Part shown: positions 42,373-56,300 of the stretch, in pieces | Layout of the letters: each line of letters opens with the position of its first letter | Position numbering within the stretch: position 1 is the first letter of the stretch | Source: Pseudocercospora fijiensis CIRAD86 | Lineage: Eukaryota; Ascomycota; Dothideomycetes; Mycosphaerellales; Mycosphaerellaceae | Length of the DNA: 64,000 nt | Direction of reading: 5' to 3' | Assembly (NCBI RefSeq): GCF_000340215.1 | Contig: NW_006921535.1 | Span: 2,131,975 to 2,195,974, forward strand | Program-made: the position numbers and the translations under genes | The notes under the pieces: generated by a model | Seen by the model: the letters and a program-made list of their open reading frames with translations, nothing else | Database searches by the model: none | What the model was told of the DNA's origin: nothing

Positions 42373-43140
42373 ATGGGATACGCTGCAATTGAAGCAGTGC
42401 CAGCGATGCCCTGTGCAGAAGTCATGGTAGGCCCGCGAGCTCATAACCAAGAGGCCTGTCCTCTCTTCTCCCTACCAGGCGAGATCCGTACGTACATCTA
42501 CGAACTCGTATTGCTCGCGGGAGTCCCTGGCGATGAGAATGGTCTCATAAAGCTTGAGAAGCGTACACGGATTGGGATGCTCATACAACCGCCAAGCGTC
42601 CTGTCGTTACTGGCCACGTGCCGCATCATCCAATACGAGGCTGCTGGTATTTTCTACGAGAAGATTCACCTAGAATTCACCTGCTCCACTAAAGCATCTA
42701 TCGAGCGGGACCGGGAAATCTTCAACACTCTCGGCCAGCCACGTCTTGATGGCATTGCTATGCTGTCCATCACGAAGCGTCGGGTCAACAATATTGCCTG
42801 GCTTTGTAAGCAGCTCAAGCAACTTTCTGGCCTGAAGAATTTGACCTTCACTATCACGGAACATGAGAACGACACTTGGTTCGACCTTTACAGGAAGATG
42901 ATGGGGAACAGGATTGGTCTTCTCCGCGCGCTCGCCAGAATGGATCAGCTTGAAACTGTTTCCCTTCGCTTTCAAAGAGGCATTGATGTCTCGCCTGCAG
43001 AGACCGATCAGGTTGCAGCATTTGTCAGCGAGCTCAACGAGGTCATTCCAAGAAACTGGAATGCTGCCCATCCGCAGAACTGCGTCCCCGGAGCGCTCAA
43101 ACACCAAGAGGCTGAGGGTGAAGCTAATGGTAAGCAATAA
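42373..43140 (+). CDS. F-box/2EXR-like protein next to the RIP block
   Basis: Single exon, 255 residues. The ATG has strong context (CACCATGG). The motif PLFSLPGEIRTYIYELVLL at about 35-53 is the F-box-like/2EXR signature, followed by SVLSLLATCRIIQYEAAGIFYEKI, typical of these proteins. The middle is helical with a basic patch (SITKRRVNNIAWLCKQLKQL). Codons are ordinary with no RIP, although mutated DNA begins within about 50-100 bp of the stop codon. Function unknown. Confidence 0.75.
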   Translation: MGYAAIEAVPAMPCAEVMVGPRAHNQEACPLFSLPGEIRTYIYELVLLAGVPGDENGLIKLEKRTRIGMLIQPPSVLSLLATCRIIQYEAAGIFYEKIHLEFTCSTKASIERDREIFNTLGQPRLDGIAMLSITKRRVNNIAWLCKQLKQLSGLKNLTFTITEHENDTWFDLYRKMMGNRIGLLRALARMDQLETVSLRFQRGIDVSPAETDQVAAFVSELNEVIPRNWNAAHPQNCVPGALKHQEAEGEANGKQ

Positions 43141-44249
43141 TCAAACTCTGTAAATACAGCTACCGTAATAGCATTGAGTTGAATTTCCAGAGACGATTGT
43201 TAGAGTGATTTTCGTTCCGAGAACACTTCTAGTAGCAATTAGACCGCCTACGACGGCAATAGCTAATTAGACATTAAAACGAGCCCTATAGTAAAGGTTA
43301 ATGTTTATATAAGAAGAGTACCTTTATAGCTTTATTATTAGGATAAAAGACTAGTATAGCGTCTAAACGTATCGGAAGGCTATTAATTTCTCCCTATTTT
43401 CGACTACTAAGGGTCTAAACTAATTATAGTCTTAGCTTAAGCGTTTAGCGTAAAGGCGATAGCCCTCCGATATATTTACCCGCTATAGATGTATAACGAC
43501 CTTATATTAGCGTTAAAAATAGTAGGCATCTCCCCCTCTCTCTACGAAAATCTACCTATACTTATCCGAGGTTGCGTTAGCTACTCTACCCCTTGCCTCG
43601 GGCTTAGGGATTTAAGCTATACGTAAAATCGCTTTTTCTTAGTAGGCTATACGTAAAACTCGATACTATAGTATATTATAGAGTATATAGACCGGGAAAT
43701 TAAATAGGGGTACGATTAGGGTTAAGAAGCAGTAGATTTCCGTTTTAATAGCGACTAAATTGCGACTATAGATAGTTAAAATAGATATATAGTCGGCCTC
43801 CGCATATATCTCGCGTTAACTATATAATCAATTACTTTAGAAGTCGGTCTATATATCTATTATATTATCTCTACCTCTTGTCGCTATAGTTAAATGCTTA
43901 CTCTACTATCCTAAGACTCTTCTAGCTTAATAGGGTTATCCTTATTACTACTAGCGACCTCGCCTCGATAGCGGCTAGTTTTCTTCGGAGGCTCGTAGAA
44001 ATAGCGCTTTCGCTATACTAACTCGTAGTAGTAGCGAGGATATACTAAGTAAGGCTAAATATTAGTATATATAGTATCTTCGTTAAGTAGCGCCTCGTCT
44101 TATTATAACTAGTCGAGTCGAGTATTAGGCTCTTACGTAAATAGGCTATTTAACCGCTTGTTACTTGTAGGACGATTAGTAGTTAGGCAATAGTATAGTA
44201 TTAGGGTAAGTATCTACGGTTCTATAGAAAGTATATACTAGGCTTAGCT

Positions 44250-47200
44250 AGCGTACCGTCCCTACCGTAATAGTACCTCCGTCTAATAGAACGAAGGCTA
44301 GCGTACTATATTAGCTAAATCCCTTCTTATATACTCCTTCCGCTTCTACTCGTTTTCCTTACCGCTTGTATTTGTATTATACGTTCTCGTCGTCTCGAGT
44401 ATATCCTCCTCTCCTTAGTCTAAGTCTACTAGTTTAGCGCGCGTCTTCTTAATAGCTAACTTTAGCGTAGCCTTAGTATCGGAGCTAGTTATAAAGTTTG
44501 TATATTAGCGTCGTCTCTTTTAGTTAGATATCTCGCCGGTACTAGTACTAGCTCGCTTACGCTTTATTCCGCCGCTCTTGTCTTATATCTTACGTACGCT
44601 AATATACTAGACTTGCTTTAGCGTTTCGGGTATAGGTATCGAGGCGGGTACCGAGGCTAGTAGGGATAAGGCGCATACGAAGGGTTAGCCTATTTAGATT
44701 TTCGGTAGCTTGTTCTTGTTCTTGCCTTTTAGTAGAGGGAAGGTCTTGCCCTTACTTTTAGAGACTAGGGCGAGAGTACCGGCGTCGGCGGCGCTATACC
44801 GCGACTTAGTCTTACGCTTCTTCGATAGTTGCGGCGTAGCTAGCGCTTCTTTGTTAGTAGCTACGGTGCTAACGAGAGTCTTAGACTTAATAGCTATAGC
44901 GAGCTCGTCTAGTAGGCAGAGGTATAGGTCGGCGTATTACTCGTCGGTAAGCGACTAGTATCGTTCTATAATACCTATATACCCTAGTCCGCGGCATAAC
45001 TTTACCGGATCTACGTCCTCTATAGCGTAATCGTACTTAATGTCTTTTAGTAGTAGGCCCTTCTTATTGCGGGTAGTAACCTAATCGTAGTCTACGCTCG
45101 GTATATAGCCTAATTATAGCTAGAGATATACTATACGTAGGAAATAGTCGAGCGCGATATCCGTTAGTATACCGTCTTTGTTAGTCGTATTATAGGCCTA
45201 TATATTCGTAAGGGTATAGTCTAGGATTGCTACGATATCGATCTCCGTTAGCTACTCTACTATAGCGGCCTTAAAGGTAAGGTAGGACAGGGAAATAATT
45301 TAGAGCTACTTCTTATATAGGTCGTAGTTTAGGTCCTTATAGTACTTCCGCTAGCGCGCCTACTATTAGCGTAAAGAGGTAACTAGCTTAGTTTCGCCCT
45401 CGATATCTAGTAGCATTATAGTCGTAATTATCGCCTAGTTACTTACGTTATCGATATGCGTCTAGGTAACCTAATCTAGGGCCTTATAGCGGAAGATACC
45501 GCTACCTATAAGTATAGTACGATAGGCAATAGCGGCAATCTTGTATATTCTGTTAGGATGCTACTTATAGTATAGGTACGGCAGGCCGATTAGCTTGCGC
45601 TTAGAGCGTAGATATCCCTATGCCTCGACAGAGTATATATACTACTTTCCGAGATCCTTTAAGCTAATAGTAGTGTCGTCGACCTTGCGGTATATTATTC
45701 CTAATTTAAAGTTAGATAAGCGGGTACCTATCGGTAGTATGCAATCTATTATCTTAAATCCTAGCGTATTATATATTAGTACTGCTATATTAGCTTAATA
45801 CTGCGACTCTAACTAGTCTTCTATACTAGTATACTATATACTAGAGCGCTAGAAGTTCTTGTCTTTATCTATATTAACCGCTCTATAGCGTACCTTCTTC
45901 TTATCTATAATAGCTAGGCTGTCTTCCTAATCGTCGTCCTTGTCTGCCTTACTCTTATTTATCTTAGCTACTCTAGCCGCTTTACGGCGCTACTTCTCCT
46001 CCTTTACGTCTATTAGGGCGTCCTCCTTATCGTCGTCCTCCTTTTATCCCTTAGGCGTATCTATCGCGTCGTCGATAGTAGATACGTCGCTAGCGTTATT
46101 AGTATAGTCCTCGGCTTATATAAGGTCCTAAACGTTAGCGTCCTTAGTATCGGCTTATATAAAGTCCTAATTGTCCTTAGTATCGTTAGTAGGCTTATTA
46201 TAGGTAGTAGAATCGGCGCTATCGGTAGGCTCGGCGTAATCGGTAGGCTCGTCCGATATCTCGTTTTTATAGTTAGTAGCTAGGGGGTTAGCGTCGTACT
46301 CTACTACTATACGCGTCTATAGTAGTATATAGAGTAATAGGGTCGGTCCTAAGACTAGCGGGCCTCTATAGTATCCCTAGACGCGGTCGAATATAGCTTA
46401 GAGCCTACTACGTAGGTTTGTACTAGGTACTAGAGTAGGGTAAAAGTCGCTAATAAATTCTTTAAAGTACTCGTTTATATAAGTAGTCTTATATACTAAG
46501 CTAAGGAATTAGTATTCGTATGCTAGTTAGAGCGTAATTTGTCCTATATAGGCTAACTGGTCTATTATTATAATACGCTCGATAATATTGTTATCCTCCT
46601 TTATAGCGACCTTAACGGCGTTTACTATCGTTATATAGGAGAGGGCAGCAGTACGCTAGCGGGCGCCTAATGCCTTTATAGTATCTTAAATATCTCTATT
46701 TATATCGACGCTATCTAGGATCGGGTATTACGGTCGCTTACCGTCGTTCTAATCGCTATACTATAAGTCGTCGCTATTGTTAGCGTTTTAGCGCGCTAGA
46801 GAGTCGCCGTCGTTATAAGCGTTATTACGTACTAGAGAGTCGTCGCCGCCGTTAGGGTTCTTATATACTAGGGAGTTATAGTCGATAGGGGCTAGGGTAT
46901 CGTTATACTCGGTCTCCTCGTCGTACGTTTACGCGAGCGTTTCCGCCTTAGAGTCGTTCGCTACGACGTACTATCCTAGATTGTATTTATCGTTAAAGTA
47001 GGTAGTTTCTATTACGCGAATCCTCGCTTCTAACCTATCTTTCGAGGTTAGAATAAACGCGTCGCCTACTTCGGTAAGGCTTATACCGACGTTAGCTTCT
47101 AGTAACTCCTACGCGAACTTAGTGTCTAGTATAGTCTTTATATTTAGGAACGCGATAGAAACGGCCTCGGTTAGCTATACTACTATTATAGGCTCTATTA

Positions 47201-49500
47201 CGTAGGCTAAAATTGCCTCTATTACTACCTCCTAGAGCTCTTTATTGCGTTCTTATACCTCTATAGGGTCCTGTATCTCGGTATCCTATTCTAGAGCCTT
47301 GCTTCCTACTACGGTCGATAATATAGCGACTAGACCTGTCTCCTCCTTATAGTCGGCGTCCTTAGGTATATCCTTCGGCGACTTGTTAGTAGCGGCGTTC
47401 TCTACGTTGCCGACGTCCTTTAGTAGTCGTAGCTACTCGGTAGCCTTTTGCGGTTATCGCTTATTAATAGTCTTTAGCTAGTATACGCGATCTTGTAATA
47501 GCTTAGTATCCGCCTAGGGAAGCTTACCTACCGCCTTTTTATATACTACTTAGCTATATAAGGTAAGTACCTATTCGCTGTCTACTATAATTACTATGCT
47601 ATTCTCGTCTTCTACCTACCTACCGAGCTCCTTATCGACGGAACGCGCTATTATCGTATATCTAAGGAGGGTCTAGACGTCCTTATAGATAGCGTTAAGC
47701 GTTATCTTTCGTAGGAAAACATTCGCGAGCACCGCCTAGATTAGCGTTAGCTAGTACTTCCTTAGGGAGTCCTTAAGGTAACGGCCCTTAGGTAGTAGTA
47801 GATTAGCTTCGGTATTCGCTATAACGTCCTACTTCTTAGTGTCTTTTATTAGGATCGTCGCGCTAGACGTTATAGGCTATAGCTCGATAGCGTCTTACTT
47901 GTCTTACGCCGCATTTATACCTAGCGCGTTTTGCTTATTATTTGCTATAGTCTCGCTTAGCTCGGCGCCCTACTTATATCGTAGAGCCTTCTTATTTAGA
48001 TTTAAGCCTTCGTCGCCCTAGTAGCTATATAGCGTATTATAATAATCCTTCTACTCTCTACTCGTCTTACGCTTCTATACGATAGTGTCTTAGTCGTAGA
48101 CGATTATAAGCGTACGCTCGGGCTAGTACCGGTATTCGGTTTAAAAGTCTACCGTTAACGCGATCTACGTAGGGTATTATAGTAGTATAGTTATTTCGCC
48201 GGTAACGAGGTCTACTAGCTCTACGGCTAGAATCTTTTCTTATGCCTTTACGTATATCGCTACCGTTTGCTAGTTATGTATCTGCTCGGCCGTAAGTGTC
48301 TAGTCTAAGAGATACTAACCTAGCAGGTCGTCGCGATTTAGGTACTACTCTATATCGTCGTAGCCTATAACCTAAGTAATCTAGTTATAGACTGCGACAA
48401 GGTTAACGTTAGTATTGTCCTATCTAGGCATGTCTTTAAGTACTTCGTATAAAGTGCTAATTATATTAGAATAGAAACCGTACTTTACTAGTACGCGGAA
48501 TAGTAGCGCTACTACCTAGACGTAGTTTCCGCTATATAGCGCTTCTATCTTCTAGTAATTAGTTATGCCGATATTAAGTCGTAATAGCGTTCGGATAGCG
48601 TAATAGATATCGTAGTTCCGTATGCGTATAGGGATATCGTCTAGGTCGTAGAAAAGCTTTATATACTAGGGGTCGGGGAGCGTAACGACCGCGCCTTCGT
48701 CGCTAGCGTCGGATACGTCGGGCGCCTAATCGAGGAACTAGTAGAATTCTAGTACGCTAAAGAAACGGGCCTACTCGAAGCGGTCGTCCTTATCGTACCT
48801 ACAAAGGCTCGCATTTTCCTAGAGTATAATCTTAATACGTCGTAATAAGTTGCGGTCCGTTATACTAGGCTCTAGGTCGAGTAGTAGTAAGGCGAAGTCC
48901 GTAGCTTCTATATAGTCCTACGCGCGGATGCGCGTAATAAAGGCGCGATAGGAGCTATACTTATATAGGAAAAAATCTACGATCGTAATTAGGTAGATCT
49001 TAGTAGCGCGTCTACAAAGGAGAACTTATAGGATCGGCGTATTATAGATTCGCGTCTAGATCTTAGCGCTTATAAACTCGCCGATATAGTCGCGTAGCGG
49101 CTAGTCTAGTTCGCGGTATACTAGTACTAGTACCTACTCTACTAGGATACTATAATTAAGTCTCTACGCTACTTCTATCGGCGTAGTAGCGTAGTCGTCG
49201 TATAGCTCGAATTTAGGCTCTTAGAAGGCGAAGAATAGTAGGGACTTATAGCGGCGTTCCTTTAGCTAGGTCTAGCTAGGGTCGGACAATTCGTCCTAAC
49301 GGTATATATATAAGGCGATAGGCGGCGGGCCGTAGTCGTTATTCTAAGGGCAGTAGCGTACTATCGCGGTAATATCGCCGGGCGTACCGGCGTCGCTCGA
49401 TATAATAGGGTTGCCGACAGGGTAGCGGTATATTACTAGAGGGCGTACGTAGTCGTAGGTTCGCTAGAGTAGGAAGAGGTTAATATCGTATTAAGTTTAA
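44250..49500 (-). pseudogene. giant decayed open frame of unknown identity (frame Y)
   Basis: Reading leftward from about 49480, one frame can be followed for some 1700 codons. It is broken only by TAA/TAG codons at Gln/Trp-type positions, and samples at 48.8, 48.1 and 45.7 kb stay in the same register. The N-terminal 600 codons look globular (IRIRNYDIYYAIRTLLRLNI, YNTPILQVLLCRRATKIYL). The middle, about 45.9-47.0 kb, is acidic, Asp/Asn/Thr-rich and low complexity. The C-terminal part has basic clusters (KKRKTK, GGIKRKRAST) that could be nuclear signals. No reverse transcriptase, integrase, helicase or transposase motif was seen. It lies downstream of the Gypsy pol relic on the same strand. 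It may be a gag-like or accessory gene of a large element; I do not recognise it. Confidence 0.5.
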
Positions 49501-49955
49501 TATATACGTAGTAGCTAAAAATTTTTAGGGCATTGCTAGGGCGTTCCGCTTTATTATAACGCAAACTTTACCTTGCCTACGCTGCGCTGTTTATATATAT
49601 AGTACGGCCTGTCGGATTAGAGTAATAATAGGGGAAAGACAATAAAGTAAACTATTTGCGTTTTAAAAATAAAGTAAAGTAAGGTATAATTTAAAATAAG
49701 GTAAAGTAGGGTGCGATTTAATTATAGACAATAATACTATAACGTAGCGTGCCGCGATAGAGATGCCTATTATTACGTATAGTACTGCTTAGTTAACCTT
49801 CTATATAGCTGTTCTTTAGGAGTTACGCAAGCTAGGCCTCCGAGAAGGCCGAGCCTATAGTTCTCCTACTATCGACTACGGCGCGCTTAGGGACGGCGCT
49901 ATCGGTGCCTACTATTATAGCGCTTACTAACGTGCCGCCTACTAACGTAACGCTT
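49501..49955. other. AT-rich spacer between pol relic A and frame Y
   Basis: Low-complexity AAAGTAAAGTAAGG-like runs at about 49640-49720, no open frame. It is where a 3' LTR of the Gypsy element would be expected, but no matching second copy was found by eye. Confidence 0.4.
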
Positions 49956-52900
49956 GCTATTGTAACGCTTGTTATAGGTAGAGGCGATTATATTCCTAGA
50001 CAAGTTCCGCTAAGTCGCGGAGGTCGTTAACGTCGTACTAAACGTTATACGCGTAACTATAGCTACGCTACTTAACTAGATATTACGTCTTGCCTCTAGA
50101 GACTCTACGTCCGAGGAGCTTCTCGATCTCGTAATAGGGCGCCTTTAGGTATAGGTAGTCGTCGTCGAAAGGTACTTTATCTACCGGCCTAGGCTTAGGT
50201 ATCTCTCTATCGTACGGATTACGGCCCTTAGGGTAAGGTTCTAGCTACGAAACTAAGATTATAGGGTAGATACGTATTACTAGGGGGAGATCGAGTTCGT
50301 ACGCGAGGTTGCCGACCGGGCGTACTACCTTAAAAGGACTAGTACGCTATACGGAGAGCTTTCGGTTAGGGTTCCCTAGTAGGCGGTATCCCTTATATAG
50401 CTTAAGTAGTACCTTCTAGCCCGTCTTAAAGGAAATAGGGCGATGCTTGCGGTCGTATCGGTCTTTTATTATTGCTACTATCTACGTAAGAGAGTCTGTA
50501 GCCTAATCGCGTGCCTCCTATCTTAATACTAAGTAGTCCTTAGTAGGGAGCTCGGTAAGGGGGTTTAGCGCGTCTAAGTTAGTCTTAAATCCTTAAATTA
50601 GAATATTAGGTACCTCTCTAGTCGAGGCGTTTCTAGCGTTATTAAGCTCGGCCTAGATATATAGAAGTGCGTCCGTCTAATTAGCGTCCGAATAATTAGA
50701 GGTAAAGAATCGTAGTGCGATTTCTACGGTCTAATTAGTTCGCTTAGACTAGCCGTCCGACTAAGGGTAGTACGCCGTCGTTACGAAGAACCTCGTACCT
50801 AACTTCTTAAAGGCTGCTTTTATAAAGTTACTAAGCTAAATAGGGTCTTAGTCGCTAATTATAATAGCCGGAAGGTTACGCTCTATTTCGATATATCCTT
50901 AGATCTAATCGCTGCCGTACTACTACGCCGTCTACGTTAATTTGTACTTGCGTAGTATAACGCGCTTAGAGTACTTATACGTCTTAGTAAGGAAACTATC
51001 GTAGCTGTCTTTATTAGGTAGTAGGCCGTAAACCTAGTCCGTAGTAACAGCGTACTATAGAATAGGCTAGTATTTAATCGGTTGCAATTTACCGTATAGA
51101 GGATAGCGTAGCGTCTAGTTTAGGATATACTCGGAGCAATAAGCGATATACTTAGAGACCTCGCGTCCGAGCCGGCGTATATAAAAGCTAGCGTATAGAC
51201 GAGCGTAAGTACGGTAATAACCTACGTAGTAGTAATAATCGTAGGCTATTTAGAAGACCTCCTTATATAGGGAGCGGGGGATATATAGCCTCTCTCTACC
51301 GTCGGTATCGTCCTTAAAATAGATAAGGTCGTTGCGTAAGAAAAAACAAAGTCCTAATAGGCTCGACTTAGGCTCGGCCTCGCCTATAATATTAGCTTCC
51401 TTATAATTAGGGCTGTCGTTAGCGTCTAAGGTCCTCTTAGCGGCAGCTCGTAGGCGGCGTTCTTCTACGGCGTTTAGCTAAGCTAGGATTGCGGACTAAT
51501 AGGGGTCCTTAGTATATCCTGCCTTTAAGTTGTCCTTAAATTTAGTAGCGAGTTCTACGAGTACGGAGTAGAAAACTATAGGCTCGTTAGAGGTGTACGT
51601 TCGGCCGGAGTGCTCGTCGATTATAGTAGCGTAAAAGCAAATCGTACCCTCGCTTTCGTATAGGTATATATAGTACGCGTCGATTATATTATTCGTAGGC
51701 GCCGGATCGTCGTATACTAAGGGATCTAGTATGTTATATACCTAATCTGCCGCTCGGTCGAGGTCCGCTACGAGCCTACTTAAGGCGTCCGGTATTCTAT
51801 AAAGGCGTCCTAGGCGGTAGTGCACCTTAAGCTTAGGGTACTAAGAGAGATACTAACCGGCCCGTACTAGACGGAGGTTAAGCTTGTCCGTAGACGTAGT
51901 CGTCGCTAGGCTCGCTACCGTAGTAATGCCTAGGGCCGCAATATAGTCGGAAAATACATATACTAGCTTGCGTACCGCCTATAGGATTATTCGTGCCTTC
52001 TATACTATCTAGACTAGTTCGCTAACCTTAAGCTCGGTAGCTAGGTACCGCTTTTCTACGTCCGTAAGGGCTTTGCTAAGGTATATAATAACTTGTACCT
52101 AATCTACTAGGAAGCGTGCGGCCTTACTATTCTCGATAGTCGGCTCTAAATCTCCCTTAACGTAGTATACTACTACTACGAATCCTCCTATATAGGCGTC
52201 TAGGTCGATATATATAGGGCGATTAGGGTCCGCGTAATAGGAGAACTTAATATCGCGGTATATCTGCCTTAGGATATTAAAGGCCTTGTGCTTAGTTTCT
52301 AGTGCCTCGTCTACGTCGAAGGCTAGGGTCCTAGCTACGTAGCGCTTTCGCTTGTTGCCCTTATTAGCTAGGCTAAAGCGTAAGAGCTCTTTCTTACGGT
52401 TCTCGAATAGCATCGTAATCGTAGAGTAGTATAGAATATACTATCGTTGCTATCTAGTAAGCCCTAAGTAAAATTCGATATCCTTTAGAGTCGTAGGGAA
52501 TTTTAAGTCTAGGATAGCCTAGACCTTTTCCTTATAAGTAGTGTATCCTAGTCCTAACACTCGTTAGCCTAAAAGCTTCGTAAATAGATACGCGAGGAAC
52601 GACTTATATAGTGCGATACTAATATTCTTGCCTACTAGGCACTCGAATACCGCGTTTAGATACTATAGGTGCTCTTCGAAGGTATAGGAGTAGATAACAA
52701 TATCGTCGATATACGCGCGGTAGTAGGATTTGTATCGCTTAAGTATCTTATTAAGCTAGCGCTAGACATATTATACGCTATTCGAGAAACCTATAATAGC
52801 TATATATATCTGTTCCTAGCCGCGGTAGCTATTAATCGCGAATTTGCTATAGTCCTTCTCGGCTACTGCCTATTAATAAAAAAACGACACTATATCTACC

Positions 52901-53190
52901 GTTATAATATAAGTCGAGCCGCGTAGTACCTTAATAATGTCCTCTTATCTAGGGAGCGGGTAAGAATCCTTAACTGTAATTTTGTTTAGGCCTCTAATGT
53001 CTACTATTAGGATACGCTCTATAGAGCGGAGACGGATACGATTCTAGTATACAAAGATAATTAATTCTTAGTTAGTTACTAGCCTAGGAAACTATATATA
53101 TTAATCGTCCTAATCTATAGCAGGATCGATAGTATCTAGAGCAGGATCGGCCGCACTACTATCTAAACCGTAACAACCTCCCCCCTAAAA
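49956..53190 (-). pseudogene. Ty3/Gypsy retrotransposon pol relic A (RT, RNase H, integrase, chromodomain)
   Basis: Motifs in order on the minus strand: reverse transcriptase DIRGLNKITVKDSYPLP near 53.0 kb and the catalytic AYIDDIVIYS near 52.70 kb, an RNase H-like start PIYIDLDAYIGGF at 52.2 kb, an integrase late motif AYYP.SDG.SKRTN near 50.75 kb, and a chromodomain YEIEKLLGRRVSRG near 50.1 kb. Expected His and Gln (AYHPQ.DGQ) read as Tyr and stop, as RIP predicts. The 5' part (protease, gag) is missing or unrecognisable: readable RT sequence begins at about 53.19 kb. Defective in many places; no LTR pair found. Confidence 0.85.
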
Positions 53191-53194
53191 GGAA

Positions 53195-53390
53195 AGACTT
53201 GTACGCCCTCGTATATAATACGCCGCCTAATGCTTCTTAGTACTATATCTGCTAATGCTAATGCTTATACTATTTACACTATATCCTATTAATCGTGTAC
53301 TAATGCTTATACTAATAGGTAACTTCTATACTATATCCTATACTAATACTTATGCTAATAGATGCTTTCTGCTATACTTAGGGGTAGATA
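53195..53390. repeat. short degenerate tandem repeat, TGCTAATGCTTATACTA-type
   Basis: At least three degenerate copies, 35-45 bp apart, of a unit containing CTAATGCTTATACTA and CTATATCCTATA, between pol relic A and frame X. Less RIP-mutated than its surroundings (CCTCCCCCCTAAAAGG at 53170-53190). Confidence 0.6.
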
Positions 53391-56300
53391 GCGACCCGTC
53401 GTCGGCCTAGGCGTTAAGGGCATCGCGCTTGCGCTTGCGCTTCGACTCTAGGGTCTCCGTAGAGGGCTCTAGCCGAGTAACGGTCGGTGTAATAGTAGCC
53501 TTCTTATAGAGGACGTATAGATCTATCTCCTTAGCGATGCTATTATATAGGCCTATAACCTTAGCTATATGCGCCGCCGTCTCGTAGGTAGTGTCTAGCG
53601 CCGCGTTAGGTATTATCTTCTCTATAAGCTTACTAAAATCGATTAAGCCGTCGCTATAGCGGGCGTCTAGGTCTAAAGTATATTTGCCTAGGTATCGATC
53701 GGTTACCTCCTATAGGCCGTTAATCTCCGCTTTAGTAGCATTACTAATACTACCGCCGAGAATTGCTAGCGAATCGGCTAGAACTAAGGCGACGGTAGGC
53801 AGGTTGCTAGTAGTATCGCGGAGAAAATCGTCCGCGAGGAGCGCTATATTTTACTTGCTAGTCTAAAGCGCGACCTATACTACTACGCGGTTCTAAGCGG
53901 CTATTACTAGTATTACATCTCTGCTATCCTTTATCTATACTATAAGGTAGTCGTAATGCTTAGCCTATCGATATACGAGAAGTACGTTCTAGTTAAGGGA
54001 GCGGTTAGTAAGCATCGTCTAATTAACTACTAGTTATAAGCGGCCTCTAGCGCCGCTTAGAGCATAGAGGGGCAGGGTCGGAAGTAGCGGCAATTTAAGG
54101 TCTACTTACTCGATCGCGCTAGCAAATATAGCGGTATTTTCGGTATTATTGCTCTTCTTACGCGACGGCGGCGGTAGTAGCGGCATACTATAGTTGCTAT
54201 CTGCGCGTAGTCGTATACGACTTAGCTTATCGGCCTCTAGCTATTTATTAACGCAGCCGCTTCGCGACCCGTTATTTTAGCTCCGCGACGGAGATAGAGC
54301 GGCCTAAGGTAGAATCTTGCCGAAAGTAACGGCGTTCGTAGTGTTACTCTTATCTAGCTTATAGTTATCGTTAGGAATAAGGTAGGAAGATACTAGGTCC
54401 TACGTCTCGTCGACGTTATACTAACGAGCGCTCTCGTTACGATCCGCGAGCGAATTAACTACGTTATCTCTCGTAGCTACCGGTACGAAGGCGTTAGGCA
54501 CCAGTTGCTTGTTTATCTTCTTCTTAGGCTAGTTCTTTAAGATTCCTAAGGGCACTCTAAAGCTAGCGGGTAGGTTCGCTATAATCTTATTTATATAGGC
54601 CTTAAATAGGTTACTTATATAGTCCTTATCTCTAAAGGATAGCTATACGATCGCGTCCTAATTGACGGCGATCTTCTTATCGAGAGTAAGTATAGGGATC
54701 TTCTTAAGTTTAGCCTCGGCGTAGCTTATATACTCGCGATATCCTACTAGAACCTAAGGATATCCGTATAATTTGTATATTACTGTATCGTCGTATATCT
54801 TGTTAGAGTCGACTAGGTCGGCGGTATAGCTCTCTCCCCGTAGGGAATAGACGCCGTATACGTAGATATAGCGCTAATAGTAATCCTTAACGTCCTAAGT
54901 AACCGCCGGTTCGCCTAACTAGCGACGCTACGGCAATAGGAGACCTTAAGCGTTAAACGTCGTTAACTAGTATCGCTATAGCTATTTAGCGCTAATAAGG
55001 CTAGCGACCTTTATACGTATTAGTATATAGACGTATCGGTCGCTAATTTGCGCGTTTTCTAGAGAGAAGCGAAGCGTAGAGAGTCGACCTATAATAGGGT
55101 CGAATAGGAATTAGTAGACTAAAGCGTTAGTAAGATCGGCCTTACTACCCTTTTCCTAGGCAATTCTTATACTAATCTCGCGGTCGACGCCTCGGATATA
55201 ATAGGTAATATCTAAACCGTCGACAGTACGAGTATATAGGGAAGGGCGTCCGTTGCCTATAATAGCGATAATATAGTCGAACGGAAGTGTCTCTTCGACC
55301 TAGTTATAGGCTACAATAAGCGGGAGCGCTAGCAGATACTATACGTTTCGTATAAATTAACGGACGGCGAAACCGATCGCGCGATATCGTAGAGGCGGTA
55401 GTTACGCGAAGAAGCGGTAGTCGGTTAGAGGCTAATCGTCGACAGCGTCCGGTCCGTAGCGTAAGTACGCGGACTAAAACGTTACTAATCGCGGGAAAAT
55501 TCCTCTAAATTTCGTATCTAACGTTAGAAAATCGAGTAGACGGCCGTCGGTATCGAGGGCTCTACGCGTACACAACCGAATAAGGGTGCGTTCCGCTATA
55601 GGATTAGTATAATTAGGAAGATCGTACTCGTTATCCGGATAGTTATACTTCTCGATTAACTCTAGCGTACGGAAAATAGAGTAGTCGAGTTCTAGGCCGC
55701 TGTCTAGGATATAGAAGGTCGTAACTAGCTTGTCGTATTCGCGTTTCTAAAGGGTAGCGTCTACGTCGTATACTAGTTACGCGGTATAGTAATACAGTTC
55801 GGTAGGGATCTATATCGGGTTGTTATAATATAATAACTTTAGATAGAGTAGATAGAGCTTTAAGCGCGCCTAAATATGTTCTACCTACTAATCGTAAGGC
55901 TTATTTAGGCGAAATAGCTCTAGTAAGGCACCGTTTACGTCCCGTTTAAATAAAGCTTAAAAGATATGTTACGCTCTATTGTAGTAACGGTTACTATAAA
56001 ACTCCTTATCGCCCTTAATGCCTATAGACCGGATTCTAGCTACTAAGGAGTCGCACTCCTCCGCTTCTTTTAGCTAGCGGATACAAGCGGCCTCTAGCGT
56101 TTCCGACTATCCGACGAAGCCGCGCGTTCTTAACTCGTCGATAGTACGCTAGTACTAAGTAAATTCGGCGTCGCGCCGGAATTAGTATAATTAGGGCCGA
56201 CGACCGGGCAAAGGTAGGGCGAAATAAATAATTCGCTTAGCAATTATATCGTTAGTTAGTAGTCTCGATCGTAATAGTTAGAGTACTAGCGGTAGCGCCT

